Translations under genes and position numbers: made by a program
Notes under the pieces: model-generated
What the model saw: the letters and a program-made list of their open reading frames with translations, nothing else
Databases searched by the model: none
Told to the model about the DNA's origin: nothing
In this document: positions 1 through 4,850 of the stretch, in pieces
How positions within the stretch are numbered: position 1 is the first letter of the stretch
Layout of the letters: every line of letters starts with the position of its first letter
Assembly (NCBI GenBank): GCA_023701075.1
Contig: JAMPXQ010000085.1
Coordinates: forward strand, 1 to 6,231
DNA from: Candidatus Woesearchaeota archaeon
Lineage (GTDB): Archaea; Nanobdellota; Nanobdellia; Woesearchaeales; GW2011-AR15
Reading direction: 5' to 3'
Length of the DNA: 6,231 nucleotides

Positions 1-1699
1 CTTCGTCGCCGTCTTTCTCAGTGAAGGATAGACCTGTGTTGTTGAATACGAAGGTTCCTTCGAATTCTGATTCAGGTGTACCGTCTCCTGTGTCTGCATC
101 ATCGTCGTACTTAAGAACTGTTGCTGCTGAGTTTATGCTCAAGTTGATTGAACCTAGTGAACCCAGTGCAATGACATTGAATGTGTCATCACAGACAACT
201 TCCTTATCTTCGACAACATATCTGTCATATGTTTCGTCGTAGATGTCTGTTGTGTTCTTTGTTGAGTCTTCGCAGTCTAGTGCTTTTACTCTAAGGACGT
301 GTGCTTCTCCACCGCTTGTTGTGTAAAGCATCCTAACATTTGTCAGGTCTGTTGTGTCAAAGACAACTGCTGATGAGTTTTCTCCTGGCAACAATAGTGG
401 TTCATCGTCTGCCCATCCTAGGCCTAGTGTTGTTCCTGTCTCTCTGTGCCATGCAACTTCAACATCTTTACCATCGTTGTTTGTGAAGGTAAATGTTGCG
501 TCGTCTCCGCTTGCTGACCATGCCATGTCTTCGTAGTTTGCATTCACGCCTGCAAAGTGCACCTTGAATGTTCCAAAGACTGGGTCTGTCCATGCGTCGC
601 CTGCTGCTAGGTAGACATCATCTGATCCATCGAATTCTGTTTCGTATGTAACAGTGAATCCTGTCCATTCGCCTGCTGCGTCATGTGTGAAATCAACAGT
701 TGTTCCGTCGATGAGTTCTCCGTTCATGTCAACTTCGTCTCCTTCTGTGAAGAGGAGTTCGGCTGAGCCCAAACTGAGTTCGCATGCGTTACCGCCTTCT
801 GAGGCTGTCTCGACTGCTTCAAGTACACCGACTGATAGGTCTGAAGGGAAAGCGTCGCTTGTTGTTCCTTCTGAAACCCATTCAACATGGCCGTTGACGT
901 CTACTCCACATTTTGTTCCATCGTCTGCAACGTCGACAACTGTGATTGTGTCTCCGCCGAATTCCAATGGGTGGTCCATAGCTAACCATACTGTGCTGTC
1001 TCCAGCGACCATTGTTACTGAGTCGATGAAGTCTGAGTTATCTAGGCTTACGTCAGTTATTGTGTAGGTCTTGCCCATTATCTCGAGCTTTGTTCCTACC
1101 AAATCGTCTTCTGCGTCTGCTGTGTCATAATCAATGGCACTGTCAAACTCAAGTGTGTATGTGTATAGGCCTGCTCCGTCTGTTACTTTGACGTAGTTGC
1201 CTGCAACACCGTCATCTGGTGTCTCAAATACAAACTCTGCGTTTCCGTTTGTGAAGGACAGTTCCTGTGAGTAATCCTCATCCTGTGTGTTCTCTCCTTC
1301 GTTATCGTTGAACTCTACATCAGCCAATAGTTCTGGTAGATCTCCTTCGTCAAATGTCTCAGGGACTACATCATAGATGTCTTCATTGTAGTTGAATGCA
1401 TCTCCTGACTTGTCTATCTTCTTTCCAGCTGTTGCTGTTGCTTCTGTTGTTGTTCCAGATCCTGCTGGTGTCTTTGCTGCTGCTTGTAGTGCTGCTGCAA
1501 TATCCACAGATCCTAGAACGTCTGCAGTGTCGGCTGCTGCGCCTACGACGATCACGGTGTCGCTTAACATTCCATTCGCTACGAATGGGGCTGGGAAATC
1601 CTTTAGGTCATATGCCATGGCTCCCATCAATGTTGCACCGAGCATCAAGGCTCCCGTTGTTACGGCAGCAACTCTCTTTGCCCACGTTTTTGTTTCCAT
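1..1699 (-). CDS. S-layer (surface layer) protein, N-terminal 566 residues, C-terminus beyond window
   Basis: This is a structural protein of the two-dimensional cell-surface lattice, exported across the membrane. I translated the minus strand by hand: ATG at 1699-1697 opens 566 codons without a stop, running off the left edge. Residues 1-29 form a signal peptide (KR at 8-9, a hydrophobic Ala/Gly/Leu/Met stretch, AMA cleavage site at 27-29). Next come features typical of the archaeal S-layer family with S_layer_N/S_layer_C domains: DFPAPFV and VIVVGAAADTADVLG (34-63), DYSQELSF (142-149) and GTKLEIMGKTYTITDV (202-217). The mature part is very acidic and Thr/Ala/Gly rich. Four cysteines (264, 306, 476, 503) could form two disulfides. 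N-glycosylation sequons lie at N441, N482, N519 and N553. The start is firm: a GGAGGTG SD sits 8 nt upstream. Asn codons are 20 AAC to 5 AAT, unlike serS, which fits very high expression. The family call is strong; the lattice role is inferred. Confidence 0.9.
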   Translation of the reverse strand, partial: METKTWAKRVAAVTTGALMLGATLMGAMAYDLKDFPAPFVANGMLSDTVIVVGAAADTADVLGSVDIAAALQAAAKTPAGSGTTTEATATAGKKIDKSGDAFNYNEDIYDVVPETFDEGDLPELLADVEFNDNEGENTQDEDYSQELSFTNGNAEFVFETPDDGVAGNYVKVTDGAGLYTYTLEFDSAIDYDTADAEDDLVGTKLEIMGKTYTITDVSLDNSDFIDSVTMVAGDSTVWLAMDHPLEFGGDTITVVDVADDGTKCGVDVNGHVEWVSEGTTSDAFPSDLSVGVLEAVETASEGGNACELSLGSAELLFTEGDEVDMNGELIDGTTVDFTHDAAGEWTGFTVTYETEFDGSDDVYLAAGDAWTDPVFGTFKVHFAGVNANYEDMAWSASGDDATFTFTNNDGKDVEVAWHRETGTTLGLGWADDEPLLLPGENSSAVVFDTTDLTNVRMLYTTSGGEAHVLRVKALDCEDSTKNTTDIYDETYDRYVVEDKEVVCDDTFNVIALGSLGSINLSINSAATVLKYDDDADTGDGTPESEFEGTFVFNNTGLSFTEKDGDE

Positions 1700-1703
1700 T
1701 TAC

Positions 1704-1721
1704 TTAACACCTCCGTGTTAA
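1704..1721 (-). promoter_or_regulatory. Shine-Dalgarno site in the loop of a perfect hairpin, S-layer leader
   Basis: On the minus strand the bases just before the S-layer ATG read TTAACACGGAGGTGTTAA. The arms TTAACAC and GTGTTAA pair perfectly over 7 bp, leaving the 4-nt loop GGAG, the SD core. The full SD is GGAGGTG (1708-1714), 8 nt from the ATG, complementary to the archaeal 16S 3' tail. A run of nine A residues in the mRNA (1726-1734) lies just upstream. The SD is unambiguous. That the hairpin tunes translation, or that the same palindrome is a protein operator, is inference. Confidence 0.8.
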
Positions 1722-1755
1722 TATCTTTTTTTTTGAACGTATTTACTCAATCACT

Positions 1756-1788
1756 TCACAATTTAACCGCTGTCATCTCTGTAAACAT
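1756..1788 (-). other. Possible 10-codon upstream ORF in the S-layer leader
   Basis: On the minus strand ATG at 1788-1786 opens MFTEMTAVKL followed by TGA at 1758-1756. If transcription starts about 26 nt past the TATA box at 1818-1827, the mRNA begins near 1796 and this ATG is only some 8 nt from the 5' end. It could therefore be read as a near-leaderless start 57 nt ahead of the SD-led S-layer ATG. There is no SD and the frame is short, so chance occurrence is likely. It is listed because of its position. Confidence 0.2.
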
Positions 1789-1816
1789 ACTGTATTAAGC
1801 TATGTGGGATAAAATC

Positions 1817-1833
1817 ACTTTATAAAGTTTTCG
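1817..1833 (-). promoter_or_regulatory. BRE/TATA promoter of the S-layer gene
   Basis: The minus strand reads CGAAAACTTTATAAAGT. CGAAAA fits the purine/A-rich BRE, and CTTTATAAAG is a strong archaeal TATA box and itself a perfect palindrome (12 bp, ACTTTATAAAGT). The expected start of transcription is near 1796, giving a leader of about 95 nt, long for an archaeal mRNA. It is the best TATA element upstream of the S-layer ATG in the right orientation. The start site is predicted from spacing only. Confidence 0.7.
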
Positions 1834-1856
1834 CAATGAACAATGTAGAATGCTCC

Positions 1857-1891
1857 AAACCAAATCTTAGAAGGTCTAAAACGCTTGGTTT
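1857..1891. repeat. Nested inverted repeat upstream of the S-layer promoter
   Basis: The outer arms AAACCAA (1857-1863) and TTGGTTT (1885-1891) are perfectly complementary. Between them, TTAGA (1867-1871) and TCTAA (1875-1879) form a second perfect pair around AGG. Folded, this is a 7-bp stem, a small asymmetric internal loop, a 5-bp stem and a 3-nt loop. It lies 24-30 bp upstream of the S-layer BRE/TATA and far upstream of the rightward TATA boxes. It could be a regulator-binding site or, if transcribed, an RNA hairpin. The sequence does not decide, and AT-rich DNA can yield such repeats by chance. Confidence 0.45.
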
Positions 1892-1904
1892 CAAAACTTT
1901 CGGC

Positions 1905-1923
1905 CAGTAGTAACTTACTAGTG
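1905..1923. repeat. 19-bp near-perfect palindrome, operator-like
   Basis: CAGTAGTAACTTACTAGTG is symmetric about the central C at 1914, with 8 of 9 base pairs matching (the only break is G1907/G1921). The size and symmetry suit a dimeric winged-helix or helix-turn-helix regulator. It lies between the divergent promoters, about 77 bp beyond the S-layer TATA and 45 bp before the first rightward TATA. No regulator gene is in the window, so its role is unassigned. Confidence 0.4.
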
Positions 1924-1959
1924 AACAAAATCTCATATTTTGGTTTTGGCATTTTTTTT

Positions 1960-2008
1960 GGAAAAGCTTTATATATGATGAAACCGGGTTGACAGGAAGC
2001 TTTATATA
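1960..2008 (+). promoter_or_regulatory. Tandem TATA boxes, 33 bp apart, facing right
   Basis: The 12-mer AAGCTTTATATA occurs at 1964-1975 and again at 1997-2008. Each is preceded by a BRE-like GGAA, so each forms a textbook archaeal promoter core read rightward. Predicted transcription starts are near 1995-2000 and 2028-2033, 145-185 nt before the antiporter ATG. They may give a long antiporter leader or a separate small RNA. I see no convincing ORF between 2030 and 2145. The 33-bp offset is about three helical turns, so both boxes face the same side of the DNA. Confidence 0.5.
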
Positions 2009-2085
2009 CCCTTCAAAGGCAGGCATTTTCTCCCAAACATTTGACTCCTAGTTAATTTTGTTAATCGACATCTCTGATATTAATC

Positions 2086-2137
2086 TATGTCATAATCTTA
2101 GTTTAATCTTAGGTCATACTATTTTAGGTCATACTAT
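2086..2137 (+). repeat. Cluster of TA(T/G)GTCATA direct repeats before the antiporter gene
   Basis: TATGTCATA (2086-2094) is followed by TAGGTCATA at 2110-2118 and 2125-2133. The last two lie within an exact 14-bp direct repeat, TTAGGTCATACTAT, at 2109-2122 and 2124-2137 (15-bp period). TAATCTTAG is also repeated at 2093-2101 and 2104-2112. The TATG-T-CATA copy is itself a small palindrome. The cluster ends against the TATA-rich block proximal to the antiporter, where an activator or repressor would be expected to act. Alternatively it is a recent slippage duplication in AT-rich DNA. Confidence 0.5.
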
Positions 2138-2157
2138 ATATAATAATGTATATATAT
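2135..2157 (+). promoter_or_regulatory. Proximal TATA block for the antiporter gene, likely leaderless
   Basis: TATATATAA (2135-2143) and TATATATAT (2149-2157) are two overlapping choices of TATA box. The second, centred near 2153, would place transcription initiation about 26 nt downstream, at the ATG at 2179. Neither ATG (2146 or 2179) has an SD sequence, which fits leaderless or very short-leader translation. BRE identity is weak, so this call is softer than the S-layer promoter. Confidence 0.4.
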
Positions 2158-2178
2158 CTATCATTAATCCTAGTCTTC

Positions 2179-3450
2179 ATGGAGAAGCCAAAAAAGCCTG
2201 TTCTGAAATTTGAAGAGCATTTCTATAGGACAGCAAGCTTCCTTATAGGCATATTGTTTATAGTATTGATAATCTATGTCGCCAAAGACAGCTTTGCAGG
2301 GCATGTCTCTGAAAACAGGAAGATTCTCTTTGAGATAGTCTTCCTGCTCCTTGTTGCTGTCCTTGCAGAGGCAGCTGTGCTTTATTTCAAGATGGAGAAC
2401 GTAGTCCTTTTGATGATCCTTGGCATGCTATTAAGCCCAAGCGTCATAGGCAAGGTCGTCCCATCATTCCCTAGTTTTTCCAATGAAGTGATAAGGGTGT
2501 TCTCTGAACTTGGCGCTATAATCCTGCTGTTCAAGGTCGGCCTTCACAGCAAGGTGGATAAGGTATTCTCTAAAGTGAACCTGCTTGTTGCAATCTCCGG
2601 AATAATAGTCCCTTTTGCAGTCGGCTACTTTTTTGCAGTCGGCTCTGATAATTTCAGCTATGCAATGTTCATGGGCGCAGCGCTTGCAGCGACAAGTGTC
2701 GGTGTCACAGTCGCCATCTTAAAGAACATGGATGTGCTAAGTAAAAGATTCTCTGAGGTAATAATTGGAGCTGCGATAATCGATGATATCTTGGCATTGC
2801 TGCTGCTCTCAGTCGTGAAAAGCATGGCAGGAGGACCAGGGGAAGGCATATCAGTCTTTATGACCTTGGTGCTTGCAGCAATCTTCATCCTAGGCGCCAT
2901 CGTGACAGGCAAATTCATAATTGAATACATAGATAGGAAAGATATGGGTGTCAAACGCTTTCTGATAAGCATTGCATATATGCTTTTCATGGGATATGTT
3001 GCAGAATCAATAGGGCTATCAGTGATAATTGGTGCTTTCATTGCAGGCATCGTCCTAAACAAGAGCAAGAACCTGGCAAACCTTGAAGAGAAGACATTCG
3101 GGCTTGAATATATGTTCATGCCGATATTCTTCATCTCGCTTGGGCTTATCGTGGATATCGGTTCAATACTGAGCAATATTGTTCCTATAATTATCATAAC
3201 TGCACTTGCAGTGCTAAGCAAGATAATCGGGTGCGGCATCATGGCATTTGCCTCAGGCATCAAACTGAAGGAATCTCTTGTTATTGGTGTCGGCATGGCT
3301 CCAAGAGGAGAAGTTGCACTCATTGTCGCTTCAATCGGCCTATCTGGCGGAATCCTTACAGTCTCCCAGTATTCCCTTATCTCTGCAATGGCGCTCATCA
3401 CGTCGTTCATCGTCCCTTTCATCCTTCCCAGGATGATAAAATCAATCTAG
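2179..3450 (+). CDS. CPA2-family Na+(K+)/H+ antiporter, NapA/KefB-like
   Basis: This is a membrane exchanger moving protons against sodium or potassium, serving pH and ion homeostasis. From ATG 2179 it has 423 residues with about 13 hydrophobic segments, as in NapA-type transporters. The N-terminus to residue 19 is charged (MEKPKKPVLK). The crossover helix has ATSVGVTVA (from T172). The paired acidic ion site is in GAAIIDDILALLL (D202, D203). SVIIGAFIAGIVLNKS covers 281-296. K348 in LSKIIG is a candidate for the lysine conserved in this fold, and MAPRGEVALIVASIG (373-387) is a family signature. The protein stops after the last helix, so there is no RCK/TrkA nucleotide-binding tail as in KefB/KefC. 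An earlier in-frame ATG at 2146 would add MYIYLSLILVF, encoded by the TATA-rich block, so I prefer 2179. Family is confident; whether it moves Na+ or K+ is not decided. Confidence 0.88.
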   Translation: MEKPKKPVLKFEEHFYRTASFLIGILFIVLIIYVAKDSFAGHVSENRKILFEIVFLLLVAVLAEAAVLYFKMENVVLLMILGMLLSPSVIGKVVPSFPSFSNEVIRVFSELGAIILLFKVGLHSKVDKVFSKVNLLVAISGIIVPFAVGYFFAVGSDNFSYAMFMGAALAATSVGVTVAILKNMDVLSKRFSEVIIGAAIIDDILALLLLSVVKSMAGGPGEGISVFMTLVLAAIFILGAIVTGKFIIEYIDRKDMGVKRFLISIAYMLFMGYVAESIGLSVIIGAFIAGIVLNKSKNLANLEEKTFGLEYMFMPIFFISLGLIVDIGSILSNIVPIIIITALAVLSKIIGCGIMAFASGIKLKESLVIGVGMAPRGEVALIVASIGLSGGILTVSQYSLISAMALITSFIVPFILPRMIKSI

Positions 3451-3457
3451 TTTTTTT
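3451..3457 (+). terminator. T-tract terminator after the antiporter gene
   Basis: Seven T residues follow directly after the TAG stop of the antiporter, without a preceding hairpin, as in archaeal U-tract termination. Its placement just before the serS promoter supports separate transcription units, although a seven-base tract is short and read-through is likely. Confidence 0.45.
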
Positions 3458-3460
3458 GTC

Positions 3461-3504
3461 AAAACCTTTAAAAATAATACAAGATAGCTAATCTTCAAGG
3501 TGAT
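3461..3504 (+). promoter_or_regulatory. serS promoter and Shine-Dalgarno site
   Basis: AAAACC (3461-3466, BRE-like) precedes TTTAAAAAT (3467-3475, TATA). The predicted transcription start is near 3495-3498. AGGTGAT (3498-3504) matches seven bases of the archaeal anti-SD and ends 3 nt before the ATG at 3508. Promoter, SD and start fit in under 50 bp, giving a leader of only about 10 nt. The SD supports the chosen start codon. Confidence 0.6.
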
Positions 3505-3507
3505 TTT

Positions 3508-4785
3508 ATGCTAGATATCAGACTTATAAGGGAGAATCCGGATATTGTCAAGAAAGATTTAGAGAAAAGGAACAGGCCAGACCTGCTTGAAAAACTTGAG
3601 AGAGTCATAAAGGCTGATAAGGAATATAGGGAATCCTTGCTTGTTTCTGAAGATTTAAGACGGCAGAGGAATGTATTAAGCGCAGAGGTTGCCAGCCTCA
3701 AGAAACAGGGGAAAGACGCAGAAAAACAGCTCAAAGAGGTCAAGGACATACCTGATAAGATAAAGAAAGAGGAAGAGAAGACATTGGCACTCAAGGCTGA
3801 AGTGGATGGTATCATGATGGAATTGCCTAATATCCTCCATGATACTGTGCCAGTAGGAAAGGATGATTCTGAGAATAAGGTGATAAAGGAATGGGGCAAG
3901 AAACCGACATTCAAGTTCGAGCCTAAGAGCCATGTGGACATACTGGCTGAGAAGGATCTTGGAGACACAGAAAAGGCCGGAGACGTTGCAGGAGCCAGGT
4001 TCTATTATTTGAAAAATGACTTGGTCATGCTTGATTATGCTCTCTTGAAATTTGCGCTTGATCACCTGCATAGCAAAGGTTTCATCCTCATGGAGCCGCC
4101 TTATATGCTCAGGAGAGGGGCCTATGAGACAATGACCTCCATGGCTGATTTTGAAGAAGTGATGTATAAGATTGATGGAGAAGACCTTTATCTGATTGCG
4201 ACAAGCGAGCATTCTATAGGCGTTTATCACATGAATGAGCTCATCGATGTGAAGAAGCTCCCTCTCAAATATGCCGGAATATCGCCTTGCTTCAGGAAGG
4301 AAGTAGGAAGCCACGGCAAGGACACTAAAGGTATTTTTAGGGTGCATCAGTTCAATAAGATAGAGCAGTTCGTCTTCTGCAGGCAGGAAGATTCATGGAA
4401 GATACATGAAGAGCTGCTGAAGGCAGCTGAAGAGGTCTTTGAAAAACTAGAGTTGCCATATCACGTTGTCAATGTATGCACCGGAGACATGGGGAGCATT
4501 GCAGCAAAGAAATATGATATCGAGGTATGGATGCCTGTGCAGCAGAAATATAGGGAAGTAGTTTCCTGCAGTAACTGTACTGATTACCAGGCAAGGAGGC
4601 TTGGCGCAAAGTACGATGAAGGAGGAGAGAGGAAACTTACGCATACGCTCAACTCGACTGCGATTGCTACGTCAAGGGCGATTGTTGCAATCATGGAGAA
4701 TTTCCAGAACGAGGATGGCAGCATAAATGTGCCTAAGGCGCTCTGGCCTTATATGAACGGGGTCAAGGTCATAGGGAAGAAATGA
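3508..4785 (+). CDS. serS: Seryl-tRNA synthetase (class II)
   Basis: This cytoplasmic enzyme activates serine with ATP and charges tRNA-Ser. Its 425 residues are a normal length for the canonical SerRS; it is not the longer, divergent methanogen-type enzyme. Residues 1-105 are the N-terminal tRNA-binding arm: MLDIRLIRENPD, then a charged two-helix coiled coil (about 25-105). The catalytic core has the serine-site loop as TSEHS (232-236; many homologues have TAE). Motif 2 is FRKE...GIFRVHQFNKIE (F262, R263, E265), followed by VVSCSNCTDYQARR, the usual SCSNC block. Motif 3 is HTLNSTAIATSRAIVAIMENFQ with arginine R390, and the chain ends in VPKALWPYMNG. All motifs appear intact, so it should be active. 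Asn codons are mostly AAT (10 of 15), the opposite of the S-layer gene. It has its own SD and promoter downstream of the antiporter. Confidence 0.96.
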   Translation: MLDIRLIRENPDIVKKDLEKRNRPDLLEKLERVIKADKEYRESLLVSEDLRRQRNVLSAEVASLKKQGKDAEKQLKEVKDIPDKIKKEEEKTLALKAEVDGIMMELPNILHDTVPVGKDDSENKVIKEWGKKPTFKFEPKSHVDILAEKDLGDTEKAGDVAGARFYYLKNDLVMLDYALLKFALDHLHSKGFILMEPPYMLRRGAYETMTSMADFEEVMYKIDGEDLYLIATSEHSIGVYHMNELIDVKKLPLKYAGISPCFRKEVGSHGKDTKGIFRVHQFNKIEQFVFCRQEDSWKIHEELLKAAEEVFEKLELPYHVVNVCTGDMGSIAAKKYDIEVWMPVQQKYREVVSCSNCTDYQARRLGAKYDEGGERKLTHTLNSTAIATSRAIVAIMENFQNEDGSINVPKALWPYMNGVKVIGKK

Positions 4786-4800
4786 TTCACTCTATCTAAT

Positions 4801-4819
4801 TTGTTTTATTGTTTTGTTT
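4801..4819 (+). terminator. T-rich terminator after serS
   Basis: The sequence TTGTTTTATTGTTTTGTTT, 15 T of 19 bases, begins 15 bases after the serS stop and has no GC-rich stem before it. Broken T-tracts of this kind serve as archaeal terminators. It lies in the 65-base gap between convergent genes. I see no equivalent T-tract on the minus strand for the endonuclease gene. Confidence 0.45.
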
Positions 4820-4850
4820 ATATAACTGATATTATAAGTCTTATATGTCC

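Noticed and set aside
654..1067. Plus-strand ORFs opposite the S-layer gene, including 21-242, 354-536 and 1392-1721
   Set aside because: Serine-rich shadows of the acidic, Thr/Asp-rich S-layer coding strand, without SD or promoter.
1836..1910. 24-codon plus-strand ORF starting MNNVECSKPNL
   Set aside because: No SD, no promoter, ends inside the near-palindrome; too short to support.
1975..1981. ATGATGA, matching a C box of an archaeal C/D-box guide RNA
   Set aside because: No CTGA D box or second C'/D' pair at suitable spacing; it overlaps a TATA box.
1820..2026. Minus-strand 68-codon ORF in the divergent intergenic region, with GGGAG four bases before its ATG
   Set aside because: It spans the tandem TATA boxes and ends in the S-layer TATA; its repeated YIKL comes from reading the duplicated TATATAAAGCTT backwards. 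Composition looks random.
2658..3422. 254-codon minus-strand ORF opposite the antiporter
   Set aside because: Antisense shadow rich in Ser/Met/Ile; the plus frame carries clear antiporter motifs.
3495..4347. Minus-strand ORFs opposite serS
   Set aside because: Antisense shadows of a coding strand with intact synthetase motifs.
2179..4785. Antiporter and serS as one operon
   Set aside because: A T-tract, a TATA box and an SD fill the 57-bp gap, and the functions are unrelated; co-transcription by read-through remains possible.
4833..4845. TATAAG-T-CTTATA inverted repeat between the convergent genes, as a two-way terminator
   Set aside because: The one-base loop cannot fold as RNA without losing pairs, stems are all weak, and no T-run follows on the minus strand.
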